Part shown: positions 1 to 7,966 of the stretch, one piece after another
Numbering within the stretch: position 1 is the stretch's first letter
Layout: each line of letters opens with the position of its first letter
Assembly (NCBI GenBank): GCA_036656795.1
Contig: JAVXHR010000015.1
Coordinates: 1-40,638 of the forward strand
DNA: 40,638 nucleotides
Direction: 5' to 3'
Source: CAUPWF01 sp036656795
Lineage (GTDB): Bacteria > Bacillota > Clostridia > Lachnospirales > Lachnospiraceae
The notes under the pieces: model-generated
Databases searched by the model: none
What the model saw: the letters and a program-made list of their open reading frames with translations, nothing else
Told to the model about the DNA's origin: nothing
Position numbers and translations under genes: made by a program

Positions 1-39
1 GGCAATGACGGCGCAAGGGATTTGTTAAAAATTCAATAA
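1..39 (+). CDS. possible 3' end of an upstream gene
   Basis: Frame 1 is open from the window edge to a TAA at 37-39 and would give a 12-residue tail (GNDGARDLLKIQ). It is too short to identify. It is listed only because the composition looks coding and the next gene starts about 95 bases later with its own promoter-like sequence. It could equally be chance. Confidence 0.3.
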   Translation, partial: GNDGARDLLKIQ

Positions 40-51
40 AATCAATATAAA
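22..51 (+). promoter_or_regulatory. candidate promoter for the ZIP transporter
   Basis: TTGTTA at 22-27 and TATAAA at 46-51 with an 18-base spacer give a moderate sigma-A match upstream of the ZIP gene. No operator was recognised in the roughly 80-base leader. Confidence 0.4.
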
Positions 52-133
52 TACTCAGAAGCTGTCTCATAGAGGGGGAAAAATTGCATATGACAAGCTC
101 AGATGCGCATATAGTTAGAGAAAGGGAAAAAAT

Positions 134-913
134 ATGAATCAGACAGCATGGGGATTACTTATTCCATTTATAGGTACTGTTGTAGGAGCGGGAGCAGTCT
201 TGTTTTTGAAAAATGAAATTAGTCCATTGGTACAAAAATTATTGATGGGATTTGCATCAGGCGTTATGATTGCGGCATCGGTATGGTCACTTTTAATGCC
301 ATCTATAGATATGGCTAAAGAGCAGGGGGTTATTGCCTGGCTCCCCGCATCGGTGGGATTCTTAGTGGGAATGGCATTTTTATTGGTGCTTGATACACTG
401 GTCCCACATCTACATGCTTTGTCCAAAAGTAAAGAGGGAAAGAAATCAAACCTCAGTAACAGCATGATGTTAATTTTAGCAGTCACGTTACACAATATTC
501 CGGAAGGAATGGCAGTAGGAGTTGTGTTTGCAGGTGCATTGGCAGGAAATGCAAATATCTCGATGGCAGGCGCTTTTGCGCTAGCTGTAGGGATTGCATT
601 GCAGAATATTCCGGAAGGAGCAATTATCTCGTTGCCACTTGTGGGAGAAGGCGTTGGGAAAAAGAAAGCATTTATATATGGAGCATTATCAGGAATTGTA
701 GAGCCTATTGGTGCAGTGCTTACCATTGTGCTTACTAGTTATGTAGTACCAGTTTTACCGTATCTATTATCGTTTGCAGCAGGTGCGATGATCTATGTGG
801 TGGTGGAAGAGTTGATTCCGGAATCTCAGACAGGCACTCATTCTAATGTGGGGACCATTGGTGTGGCATTAGGATTCGTGATTATGATGGTATTAGATGT
901 AGCGTTAGGATAA
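134..913 (+). CDS. ZIP family metal (zinc) transporter
   Basis: A 259-residue integral membrane protein of the ZIP/ZupT family, which moves Zn2+ and related divalent metals into the cytoplasm. It has about eight hydrophobic segments and the two family signatures: HNIPEG at residues 120-125 and QNIPEG at 157-162, which form the metal site in the central helices. E190 follows in the next helix. In the second motif the first position is Gln where many family members have His or Glu, so metal preference cannot be read from sequence. The start is supported by AAAGGGA six bases upstream. It is a single-gene unit closed by a strong hairpin at 915-972. ZIP family membership is firm; substrate is inference. 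Confidence 0.9.
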   Translation: MNQTAWGLLIPFIGTVVGAGAVLFLKNEISPLVQKLLMGFASGVMIAASVWSLLMPSIDMAKEQGVIAWLPASVGFLVGMAFLLVLDTLVPHLHALSKSKEGKKSNLSNSMMLILAVTLHNIPEGMAVGVVFAGALAGNANISMAGAFALAVGIALQNIPEGAIISLPLVGEGVGKKKAFIYGALSGIVEPIGAVLTIVLTSYVVPVLPYLLSFAAGAMIYVVVEELIPESQTGTHSNVGTIGVALGFVIMMVLDVALG

Positions 914-914
914 A

Positions 915-975
915 AAACTCCCTCATATGAATATGTTCCCATGTTTGGGCAATCATTCATATGAGGGAGTTTAAC
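915..975. terminator. bidirectional terminator
   Basis: A perfect 18-bp inverted repeat (915-932 with 955-972) and a 22-base loop lie between the convergent ZIP gene and the minus-strand tRNA pair. A-rich and T-rich flanks fit termination from both sides. Confidence 0.85.
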
Positions 976-987
976 ATTGATTTTCAA

Positions 988-1061
988 TAGCGGGAACTGG
1001 ATTTGAACCAGCGACACCACGGGTATGAACCGTGTGCTCTAGCCAACTGAGCTATCCCGCC
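988..1061 (-). tRNA. tRNA-Met (CAT)
   Basis: A 74-base cloverleaf on the minus strand. The acceptor stem is GGCGGGA with TCCCGCT, and the anticodon stem CACGG/CCGTG encloses TTCATAC. Position 1-72 is a paired G-T and the anticodon stem lacks the three G-C pairs of initiators, so it reads as elongator Met rather than fMet. Ile2 (lysidine-modified CAT) is less likely. CCA is not encoded. Confidence 0.93.
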
Positions 1062-1101
1062 ATATTAAATTATAAAGTGATATACGTAAAATTGTATATC
1101 A

Positions 1102-1174
1102 TGGGACCAATAGGGCTCGAACCTATGACCCCCTGCTTGTAAGGCAGGTGCTCTCCCAGCTGAGCTATGATCCC
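1102..1174 (-). tRNA. tRNA-Val (TAC)
   Basis: A 73-base cloverleaf on the minus strand. The acceptor stem is GGGATCA with TGGTCCC, and the anticodon stem CCTGC/GCAGG encloses CTTACAA. It is transcribed first, followed by tRNA-Met 40 bases downstream, from the promoter at 1214-1243. CCA is not encoded. Confidence 0.95.
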
Positions 1175-1213
1175 AAGATTTTACGGACTCACTTAATGCG
1201 AACCCGCTTTGCT

Positions 1214-1243
1214 ATTATACTATTAGGATAAATATATTGTCAA
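1214..1243 (-). promoter_or_regulatory. promoter of the tRNA-Val/tRNA-Met pair
   Basis: On the minus strand, TTGACA (1238-1243) and TATAAT (1214-1219) are both perfect hexamers with an 18-base spacer, about 40 bases upstream of tRNA-Val. Confidence 0.85.
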
Positions 1244-1300
1244 CACTTTTTTTCGTTTTTAAAAAAATAGTTATGATTTTGATGTGCTATGGAAGGTGTG

Positions 1301-1329
1301 TTGACATATGATTGTGTGTTTCGTATAAT
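1301..1329 (+). promoter_or_regulatory. sigma-A promoter for the small membrane protein-ispF unit
   Basis: Perfect TTGACA (1301-1306) and TATAAT (1324-1329) with a 17-base spacer. It is divergent from the tRNA promoter and about 30 bases before the ribosome site of the next gene. Confidence 0.9.
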
Positions 1330-1373
1330 GTCACTAGAGTTTATGACGTAATATACTAATGGAGGAAGATCAA

Positions 1374-1721
1374 GTGAGTGATAAATCAAGAGATATGTTG
1401 AGAATAATTGTAGGTGGTTATCTATGTTATCTGGGAGGCTCTTTATTTTTAAATGCATGGCAAGAGAAACCGGATAATTATGTTTTGTTTTTATTGGCAG
1501 GTATCTTTTTTATTGCAGTAGGTGTTGCGGTAGCAATTAAAAGCTTAAAAACTATGATGACAACAAATAATATGGATGATGTACCTGATGACGAAGAATC
1601 TGATGATGAAGAAAGTATAGGCCAAGAAAGTATAGGCGAAGAGACTAAAGAACAAGATACGAAAGAATGTAAAACAGAGGAACAAGAAGCCGATGAAGAT
1701 AAAAATGTTCAGGGGGAATAG
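1374..1721 (+). CDS. small two-segment membrane protein with acidic tail
   Basis: Hypothetical protein of 115 residues if it starts at GTG 1374, which I prefer because GGAGGA (1361-1366) sits seven bases before it. The in-frame ATG at 1359 overlaps that ribosome site and has none of its own. Residues about 8-25 and 35-56 are hydrophobic and would span the membrane twice. The last 50 residues are strongly acidic (repeated D/E, with SIGQESIGEE-type short repeats) and probably lie in the cytoplasm. I recognise no family. It is first in a unit with ispF (three-base gap), but that does not reveal a function. Confidence 0.75.
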   Translation: MSDKSRDMLRIIVGGYLCYLGGSLFLNAWQEKPDNYVLFLLAGIFFIAVGVAVAIKSLKTMMTTNNMDDVPDDEESDDEESIGQESIGEETKEQDTKECKTEEQEADEDKNVQGE

Positions 1722-1724
1722 AAC

Positions 1725-2267
1725 ATGCGGGTAGGAATGGGATATGATGTACATGCTTTAGTAAAAGAAAGAAAGCTGATTTTGGGAGGAGTGATGATTC
1801 CCAATGAACTTGGATTACTAGGTCATTCAGATGCAGATGTACTAATACATGCCGTTATGGATGCACTGTTAGGTGCGGCTGCAATGGGCGATATTGGACA
1901 ACATTTTCCGGACACACAAGAAATTTATAAAGGAATTTCCAGTATCAAATTATTAGAAGAAGTGAAAACATTATTAGAAGATGCTAATTATATTATTGAA
2001 AATATAGATGCTACAATTATTGCACAATGCCCAAAGATGTCTCCTTATATAGCAAGAATGCGCCAAAACATTGCAGGTGTATTGGGACTACAATTAGATC
2101 AGGTTAATATAAAGGCGACTACGGAAGAGGGCTTAGGGTTTACAGGAAAAGGTGAAGGAATTGCAGCGCAAGCAATATGCAGTATTGAAAAAATTACAAA
2201 CTATAGCAGCTATGATGTAATACAACAGGGATCTTGTCAGACATGCAATGGCTGTGGAAAAAATTAA
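1725..2267 (+). CDS. ispF: 2-C-methyl-D-erythritol 2,4-cyclodiphosphate synthase
   Basis: Converts CDP-methylerythritol 2-phosphate to the cyclic diphosphate in the non-mevalonate isoprenoid pathway. The metal ligands D8, H10 and H42 are present in GYDVH and IHAVMDALLGA, and LGHSDAD (32-38) and GDIGQHFPD (55-63) are diagnostic. At 180 residues it is some 20 longer than the usual form. The extra C-terminal tail contains C171, C174 and C177 in a CxxCxxC arrangement. The start has GGGGGA upstream. No ispD is adjacent. The function of the core is certain; the tail is unexplained. Confidence 0.96.
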   Translation: MRVGMGYDVHALVKERKLILGGVMIPNELGLLGHSDADVLIHAVMDALLGAAAMGDIGQHFPDTQEIYKGISSIKLLEEVKTLLEDANYIIENIDATIIAQCPKMSPYIARMRQNIAGVLGLQLDQVNIKATTEEGLGFTGKGEGIAAQAICSIEKITNYSSYDVIQQGSCQTCNGCGKN

Positions 2268-2277
2268 AGGAATTACG

Positions 2278-3393
2278 ATGGAAATCAGGAAATTAAGAAG
2301 AGAAGAGCATAGTCAGACAAAAGCATTGTGGAAAACTGTATTTGAAGAAGATACAGAAGAATTTTTAGAATATTATTATAATGTGAAAACATTAGAAAAT
2401 GAGATATACGTATCAGAAGATCATCATCATATCTGTGCAATGTTACATCTTAATCCGTATCAATTACAGATTGGAGAATCTCAAAATCAAGGGAATTATA
2501 TTGTAGCGGTGGCTACACAACAGAAATATCGAAAGCAGGGAATCATGGCGAGTCTTTTAAAGGTTGCAATGAATGAAATGTATCGGAGAAAAGAACCATT
2601 CACATTTTTAATGCCTGCTGCAGAAGCAATTTATCGCCCTTTTGATTTTCGATTTATTTATCAGCAGGGGCAAGCCATTGTGAAGGGGAAAAAAACGCGA
2701 GACAACGATGAGATTCAGATACGTATGGCTACAAAAGAAGACAGTAGAATGTTAGCAAATTTTGCGAATGAATGGTTAGAAAAACGGTATCAAATCTATG
2801 TGAGACGAAATCAACATTATTATGATGCGTTATTAGGAGAACTCCAAAGCGAAGATGGTGGTATTGCACTGGTATATCAAAATTCAGAATTTATAGGACA
2901 AGCAGCTTGTGTAAAAGAAAATGGATATCAAGTGAGAGAGCCTATGTTTTGCAAGGAAGATATACATGCATTACCCTATGTAGTGGATTATATTACAAAA
3001 GGAGATACAACAAAGATTCCTTGCATTGGTTATGGACAAGAAGTTACTAAACCGATGATTATGGGAAGAATTATTCATGCGGAGACATGCTTACGGTTTC
3101 TTGAGGTGCGGGAAGCACTTTGTTGTTGTTTTACAATAGAAGATAGCATATTGGAGCAGAATACTCAGACATTTATGATACAAGGAGATGCGCGAGGGAT
3201 TACAGTGACCAAAGTTGTACGTTCCAAGAGTCAGGGGGAGATTTCTATTGCAGCGCTTACAAGTTTTATATTTGGAGATAAGACTTTAGAAGAGCTTGAA
3301 TGTGAAGAAGGAATAAGCCTATCTTCACATCTCCAAAGAGAATTTGCAAAGATAATACCTTTTTCAAGAATTTATTTGAATGAAATTGTTTGA
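2278..3393 (+). CDS. GNAT family N-acetyltransferase (Eis-like)
   Basis: A 371-residue protein with an N-terminal GNAT domain (about 1-140), a second acetyltransferase-like middle part, and a C-terminal sterol-carrier-like region, the layout of the Eis/YkkB-type acetyltransferases. The acetyl-CoA loop is visible around residues 75-92 (VAVATQQKYRKQGIMASLL). I place the start at ATG 2278, with AAAGG at 2266-2270, rather than at the in-frame ATG 2248 inside ispF. It follows ispF by 10 bases. The acceptor substrate cannot be told; family members act on aminoglycosides, polyamines or protein lysines. Confidence 0.8.
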   Translation: MEIRKLRREEHSQTKALWKTVFEEDTEEFLEYYYNVKTLENEIYVSEDHHHICAMLHLNPYQLQIGESQNQGNYIVAVATQQKYRKQGIMASLLKVAMNEMYRRKEPFTFLMPAAEAIYRPFDFRFIYQQGQAIVKGKKTRDNDEIQIRMATKEDSRMLANFANEWLEKRYQIYVRRNQHYYDALLGELQSEDGGIALVYQNSEFIGQAACVKENGYQVREPMFCKEDIHALPYVVDYITKGDTTKIPCIGYGQEVTKPMIMGRIIHAETCLRFLEVREALCCCFTIEDSILEQNTQTFMIQGDARGITVTKVVRSKSQGEISIAALTSFIFGDKTLEELECEEGISLSSHLQREFAKIIPFSRIYLNEIV

Positions 3394-3432
3394 TATAAAG
3401 GAAAGAAAGAAGGGAAAGAAAGCGTATAGTAG

Positions 3433-3461
3433 TTGACAAATCGTATAAAATTTCATAAACT
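3433..3461 (+). promoter_or_regulatory. promoter of the cysE operon
   Basis: TTGACA at 3433-3438 and TAAACT at 3456-3461 with a 17-base spacer, placed just ahead of the T-box leader. Confidence 0.7.
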
Positions 3462-3484
3462 ATATATTATACCTAAATAGAAGA

Positions 3485-3732
3485 AAAACTGAGAACGAAG
3501 AGAGTATCTTATTTGAAACTATTAGAGAGGAAATGCCATCGGCTGCAAGCAATTCCAAGGGACAGATGAGAGAAGTGCATTCGGGAGTTTACTTAATGAA
3601 ATAACAGTAATTAAGTACGGGTAACACACGTTATGTGTATTGAGTGAAAGAAGATAATTTCTTTAAAAGAGTGGAACCACGATGTTAATCGTCTCTTATA
3701 TTACCTGGGGTAGTATAAGGGACGTTTTTATG
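3485..3732 (+). promoter_or_regulatory. T-box leader, cysteine-specific
   Basis: A transcription-attenuating T-box riboswitch that reads uncharged tRNA-Cys. Stem I carries the distal loop ATCGGCTG near 3538 and a specifier loop GAAG-TGC-A with TGC (Cys) at 3576-3578. The T-box sequence TGGAACCACG at 3672-3681 pairs with the tRNA acceptor end. The terminator stem is 16 bp (3690-3705 with 3709-3724, two G-U pairs) followed by TTTTT. Uncharged tRNA-Cys should allow read-through into cysE-cysS. Confidence 0.93.
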
Positions 3733-3744
3733 TTAGGAGGGTAA

Positions 3745-4461
3745 ATGATGGGGATCATATCTTATATGAAAGAAGAATTAAATGTTATACGAGAACGAGA
3801 TCCGGCAATTAAGACGAGTATGGAAGTGCTACTATATCCGAGTTTTAAAGCAATTATCAAATATCGGATTGCACATCGACTGTATCTTAACAAACACTAT
3901 TTTCTTGCACGATGGATTTCACAAAGAACTGCAAGAAAGACAGGGATTGAGATTCATCCGGGGGCAAAGATAGGAAAAGGATTATTTATAGATCATGGGG
4001 CAGGTGTTATTATAGGAGAGACTGCAATTATTGGCAATAATGTAACTCTGTATCAAGGGGTAACATTAGGTGGTACGGGTAAGGAAAAAGGAAAACGTCA
4101 TCCAACCTTATGTGATAATGTTATGGTAAGTGCGGGTGCGAAGATATTAGGCTCTTTCACAATTGGTATGAATTCTAAGATAGGAGCAGGAGCGGTAGTG
4201 CTAGAAGAAGTTCCACCTAATTGTACCGTTGTTGGAGTACCGGGACGAATTGTACGAAGAAGAGATGAAAAAATTCCTCGGGCAGATATGGATCAAATCC
4301 ATTTTCCAGATCCAGTGTCTAATGATATTCATGAATTGCAACACGATAATATGGAATTAAGAAATGAATTGCAAACATTACAAAGCAATCTAAAATGTAT
4401 GAGTGATAAGAAAAAGAATATAGAACAAGAATTAAAGGAGGATACTCATGAAACTGTATAA
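3745..4461 (+). CDS. cysE: serine O-acetyltransferase
   Basis: Makes O-acetylserine from serine and acetyl-CoA, the first committed step of cysteine synthesis. An N-terminal helical part contains the ERDPA motif (17-21). It is followed by a left-handed beta-helix of hexapeptide repeats (about 68-165) with catalytic D83 and H84 in FIDHGAGVIIGET, and the GGTGKEKGKRHPT loop. The tail from about 185 to 238 is polar and coiled-coil-like, longer than in many bacilli. AGGAGG precedes the start; ATG 3748 is an equivalent alternative. It overlaps cysS by 14 bases and is first gene after the Cys T-box. Confidence 0.96.
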   Translation: MMGIISYMKEELNVIRERDPAIKTSMEVLLYPSFKAIIKYRIAHRLYLNKHYFLARWISQRTARKTGIEIHPGAKIGKGLFIDHGAGVIIGETAIIGNNVTLYQGVTLGGTGKEKGKRHPTLCDNVMVSAGAKILGSFTIGMNSKIGAGAVVLEEVPPNCTVVGVPGRIVRRRDEKIPRADMDQIHFPDPVSNDIHELQHDNMELRNELQTLQSNLKCMSDKKKNIEQELKEDTHETV

Positions 4462-5854
4462 TACATTATCAAAAAGGAAGGAAGAATTTGTGCCGTTAGA
4501 GGCAAGGAAGGTTAAGATGTATGTGTGTGGACCTACGGTATATAATTTTATTCATATTGGAAATGCACGTCCAATGATTGTATTTGATACTGTAAGAAGA
4601 TATTTTGAATATAAAGGATATGAAGTGAATTACGTTTCTAATTTTACAGATGTAGATGATAAGATTATAAAAAAAGCAATTGAAGAAGGGGTATCTGCAA
4701 ATGAAATTTCGCAACGTTATATAGCAGAGTGCAAGAAAGATATGGCAGGTATGAATATTAAGCCTGCAACGACACACCCACTTGCAACCGAGGAGATCTG
4801 TGGTATGGTGGAGATGATTCACAAGCTGATTGAGGACGGATATGCATATGAAAAAAGTGGGACGGTTTATTTTAGAACTAGACGCTTTAAGGAATATGGG
4901 AAATTGTCCCACAAGAATCTAGATGACCTTCAATCAGGTGGACGTTCTCTACTTATTACTGGAGAAGATGAAAAAGAAGATCCACTGGATTTCGTCTTAT
5001 GGAAACCTAAAAAAGAAGGAGAACCATCATGGGAATCTCCGTGGAGTGATGGTCGCCCCGGTTGGCATATTGAATGTTCTGTTATGTCTAAAAAATATCT
5101 GGGTGAGCAGATTGATATCCATGCAGGAGGAGAAGATTTAGTATTTCCACATCATGAGAATGAAATCGCACAAAGTGAAGCCGCTAATGGCAAAGAATTC
5201 TCTAAATACTGGATGCACAATGCGTTTTTAAATATTGATAATCGTAAGATGTCTAAATCTTTAGGGAATTTCTTCACAGTTCGGGAAATTAGCGAAAAAT
5301 ATGATCTCCAAGTATTGAGATTTTTTATGTTAAGTGCACATTACAGAAGTCCACTCAATTTTAGCGAAGAACTGATGGAAGCATCGAAGACAGGACTTGA
5401 ACGTATTATCAATGCAGTAGATAATTTGAAACATCTAATAGGTGCGACGAAGACAGTTGCTATGTCGGCAGAGGAACAGAAATTATTAGATGCAACAAGT
5501 GTATATGTTTCGGATTATGAAAAAGCAATGGAAGATGATTTTAATACGGCGGATGCAATTGCATCTATCTTTGAACTTGTAAAATATGTGAATACCACTG
5601 TTCATGTGGAGCAGTCAAAAGAATTTTTTCAACATTTGATTGCATTGATTGTGAAATTAACAGATATTCTGGGGATTATTGTAGATAAAGCAGAAGAATT
5701 ATTAGCGAAAGATATTGAAATACTAATTGAAGAACGTCAGTTGGCTAGAAAGGATAAGAATTTCCAAAGATCAGATGAGATTCGCGATGAGTTGTTAAAA
5801 CAGGGGATTGTGCTAGAAGATACCCGTGAAGGAGTAAAATGGAAAAAGGCGTAG
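4448..5854 (+). CDS. cysS: cysteinyl-tRNA synthetase
   Basis: Class I synthetase of 468 residues that charges tRNA-Cys. HIGN at 36-39 and KMSKS at 267-271 form the ATP site. C27, C210 and the HHENE segment (235-239) are the zinc and cysteine-recognition ligands. The C-terminal helical and anticodon-binding parts are complete. The start lies inside cysE, behind AAGGAGG, so translation of the two is coupled. The regulating T-box senses this enzyme's own substrate tRNA. Confidence 0.98.
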   Translation: MKLYNTLSKRKEEFVPLEARKVKMYVCGPTVYNFIHIGNARPMIVFDTVRRYFEYKGYEVNYVSNFTDVDDKIIKKAIEEGVSANEISQRYIAECKKDMAGMNIKPATTHPLATEEICGMVEMIHKLIEDGYAYEKSGTVYFRTRRFKEYGKLSHKNLDDLQSGGRSLLITGEDEKEDPLDFVLWKPKKEGEPSWESPWSDGRPGWHIECSVMSKKYLGEQIDIHAGGEDLVFPHHENEIAQSEAANGKEFSKYWMHNAFLNIDNRKMSKSLGNFFTVREISEKYDLQVLRFFMLSAHYRSPLNFSEELMEASKTGLERIINAVDNLKHLIGATKTVAMSAEEQKLLDATSVYVSDYEKAMEDDFNTADAIASIFELVKYVNTTVHVEQSKEFFQHLIALIVKLTDILGIIVDKAEELLAKDIEILIEERQLARKDKNFQRSDEIRDELLKQGIVLEDTREGVKWKKA

Positions 5855-6315
5855 AGTTTGAATGGAATGCCTATATGAAAGAGGTGTTTTCAATGCAAGA
5901 GGTGGATATTCATACATATTCACCCCTTACATTGGCTTATATAGGAGACAGCATCTATGATTTGATAATTAAAAGTCTGGTCATTAATCGTGGCAATAAG
6001 CAAGTGCAAAAATTACATAAAGAAACCAGTGATTTGGTACAGGCCTCTACACAATCTTTAATGATGCGTAGTATGCAGGATTATCTGACGCCGGAGGAAC
6101 ATATTATTTTTAAGCGTGGTCGCAATGCCAAATCAGTATCGCCGGCAAAGAACCAGACCATTACAGATTATAGGAGAGCAACTGGATTTGAAGCATTAAT
6201 TGGATATTTGTATCTTCAAAAAGAATGGAAACGTATGATTGATTTGATTAAAATAGGATTGGATAGTTTGAAAGATACTGTAGATGCAATAGAGAGGAAT
6301 GAAATTAATGAATGA
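5839..6315 (+). CDS. mrnC: Mini-ribonuclease 3
   Basis: Dimeric RNase III-like nuclease without a double-stranded RNA-binding domain, known in Bacillus for maturing 23S rRNA. The catalytic motif LAYIGDSIYD (32-41) and the helper GFEALIGYLYL (116-126) are present, as is RGRNAKS (93-99). At 158 residues the protein starts inside cysS (16-base overlap) with GGAG close upstream. ATG 5893 (residue 19), with GAGGTG six bases ahead, is a plausible shorter start. The cysS-mrnC-rlmB order is widely conserved in Firmicutes. Confidence 0.93.
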   Translation: MEKGVEFEWNAYMKEVFSMQEVDIHTYSPLTLAYIGDSIYDLIIKSLVINRGNKQVQKLHKETSDLVQASTQSLMMRSMQDYLTPEEHIIFKRGRNAKSVSPAKNQTITDYRRATGFEALIGYLYLQKEWKRMIDLIKIGLDSLKDTVDAIERNEINE

Positions 6316-7057
6316 AGAAATCGAAATTAAGAGTTTGGTAATAGAGGGAAGAAATGCTGTATTGGAGGCATTTCGCGCGGGGAAACCCATTGATAAAGTA
6401 TTTGTATTAGATGGTTGTCAAGATGGACCTGTTAGAAGTATTATAAGGGAAGCAAAAAAATACGATACTATTATAAATTTTGTGACCAAGGAACGATTAG
6501 ATCAGATATCAGAAACAAAAAAACATCAGGGTGCTATTGCGTATGTGGCGGCTTATGAGTATGCAGAAGTAGATGATTTGCTGGCAATTGCAAAAGAAAA
6601 AGGTGAAGATCCATTTTTAATATTATTAGATAATATTGAGGATCCACATAATCTGGGTGCCATTATCCGTACTGCTAATCTAGCGGGAGCACATGGAGTT
6701 ATAATACCAAAGCGACGTGCGGTTGGACTCACAGCTACGGTTGCTAAAACTTCAGCAGGTGCATTGAATTATACACCTGTTGCAAAAGTAACAAATCTAG
6801 TAAAAACAATGGAAGATCTAAAAGCAAAAGGTCTTTGGTTTGTATGTGCCGATATGGGTGGTGAATCAATGTATGGGCTGAATCTGAAAGGACCTATTGG
6901 ACTTGTAATTGGAAGTGAGGGGGAAGGCGTAGGCCGTCTTGTGAAAGAAAAATGTGATTATATCGCATCGATTCCGATGAAAGGGGAGATAGATTCTCTG
7001 AATGCATCGGTAGCAACAGGCGTATTAGCATATGAAATTGTGAGACAAAGAATGTAA
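6308..7057 (+). CDS. rlmB: 23S rRNA (guanosine-2'-O-)methyltransferase, SpoU family
   Basis: An RlmB/TrmH-type SAM-dependent RNA methyltransferase with a deep trefoil-knot C-terminal domain. An N-terminal substrate-binding domain (about 10-85) is followed by the knot motifs: NIEDPHNLGAIIRTANLAGA, then IGSEGEGVGRL, then IPMKGEIDSLNASVATGV. I choose ATG 6308 because AGAGAGGA lies nine bases upstream; ATG 6299 would overlap it. It overlaps the end of mrnC by 8 bases. Whether the target is 23S G2251 or another site is family inference. Confidence 0.92.
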   Translation: MNEEIEIKSLVIEGRNAVLEAFRAGKPIDKVFVLDGCQDGPVRSIIREAKKYDTIINFVTKERLDQISETKKHQGAIAYVAAYEYAEVDDLLAIAKEKGEDPFLILLDNIEDPHNLGAIIRTANLAGAHGVIIPKRRAVGLTATVAKTSAGALNYTPVAKVTNLVKTMEDLKAKGLWFVCADMGGESMYGLNLKGPIGLVIGSEGEGVGRLVKEKCDYIASIPMKGEIDSLNASVATGVLAYEIVRQRM

Positions 7058-7080
7058 GAGTGATGTAGATGAGGTAAATC

Positions 7081-7707
7081 ATGAATAACTATGGAAAACT
7101 TACAGATGAGCAATTAATCAAAGACCTTCGAGTGGGCGATACAGCAATTGTAGATTATGTTATGGACAAATATAAGTTTGCAGTTCGAAGAAAAGCAAAA
7201 GCGATGTATCTTCTAGGAGGGGATAATGATGACCTTATTCAAGAAGGAATGATAGGTCTTTTTAAAGCTATTCGAGATTACAATGTGGATGAAGGAGCTT
7301 CTTTTTACAGTTTTGCAGAATTATGTATCTCCAGGCAGATGTATAGTGCTATAGAGGCATCTCAAAGAAAGAAACATATCCCATTGAATTATTATATTTC
7401 TCTTTATGAGGAGGGTGAAACTACAGAAGAAAAACGAAGCCCTGCACTAATTGATGTGATTCAGGCTACGGGGGAGAATAATCCAGAAGAATTGGTTCTG
7501 CATAAGGAATATTTGCAACTTGTGGAACGTAAATTACAGGAAGAGTTAAGTGAGCTTGAAAATAAAGTGCTATACCTACATCTATTGGGGACAGATTATC
7601 AAACAATTGCAGGATTGATTGATAAAAGTCCCAAGACAGTAGATAATGCACTGCAACGAATCAAAAAAAAGGCCAATGTCATTATTAAGAATATCATGGT
7701 GGAATAG
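7081..7707 (+). CDS. sigH: RNA polymerase sigma-H factor (stationary phase/sporulation)
   Basis: A 208-residue sigma-70 family factor. Region 2 includes DDLIQEGMIGLFKAIRDYN (core binding and -10 recognition). Region 4 is a C-terminal helix-turn-helix in LGTDYQTIAGLIDKSPKTVDNAL. Length, lack of region 1 and the position after cysS-mrnC-rlmB match sigma-H, which starts the sporulation programme and competence genes. Bacillus has yacP (Rae1) between rlmB and sigH; here it is absent and the gap is 23 bases. GAGGT precedes the start. No internal promoter was seen in the gap. Confidence 0.93.
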   Translation: MNNYGKLTDEQLIKDLRVGDTAIVDYVMDKYKFAVRRKAKAMYLLGGDNDDLIQEGMIGLFKAIRDYNVDEGASFYSFAELCISRQMYSAIEASQRKKHIPLNYYISLYEEGETTEEKRSPALIDVIQATGENNPEELVLHKEYLQLVERKLQEELSELENKVLYLHLLGTDYQTIAGLIDKSPKTVDNALQRIKKKANVIIKNIMVE

Positions 7708-7748
7708 TAACAGAGTACATGAAAAAAGAAATGGTTGTTATATAAAAA

Positions 7749-7821
7749 AGCTGTTAACGGGAATCGAACCCGTGACCTCCACCTTACCAAGGTGACGCTC
7801 TACCGACTGAGCCATAACAGC
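7749..7821 (-). tRNA. tRNA-Thr (GGT)
   Basis: A 73-base cloverleaf on the minus strand. The acceptor stem is GCTGTTA with TAACAGC, and the anticodon stem TCACC/GGTGG encloses TTGGTAA. CCA is not encoded. A short T-run follows it on the minus strand (7743-7748). Confidence 0.95.
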
Positions 7822-7851
7822 TTATGCATATATTATCTATGCAACGAGTCC

Positions 7852-7881
7852 AATATACACTAAAAGATAGATGGTTGTCAA
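7852..7881 (-). promoter_or_regulatory. promoter of tRNA-Thr
   Basis: On the minus strand, TTGACA (7876-7881) and TATATT (7852-7857) with an 18-base spacer, about 30 bases before the tRNA. Confidence 0.75.
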
Positions 7882-7902
7882 TGATTTTTATATAAGATTG
7901 TA

Positions 7903-7931
7903 TTGTTCTTAGATTTAAATTATGATAAAAT
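7903..7931 (+). promoter_or_regulatory. promoter of glnS
   Basis: TTGTTC (7903-7908) and TAAAAT (7926-7931) with a 17-base spacer. The -10 overlaps the upstream in-frame ATG at 7922, which argues that ATG is not the translation start. Confidence 0.6.
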
Positions 7932-7966
7932 ACAAAGCAGAATGCAGAGATACGAGGAGGATTCCC

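Noticed and set aside
139..726. Long minus-strand open frame (195 codons) opposite the ZIP gene
   Set aside because: It mirrors the codon structure of the ZIP gene, has no ribosome site, and the product is low-complexity Ala/Pro/Thr/Ile-rich without motifs.
7922..7966. Upstream ATG 7922 as the glnS start
   Set aside because: It overlaps the probable -10 element and lacks a ribosome site, whereas ATG 7967 has GAGGAGG six bases upstream.
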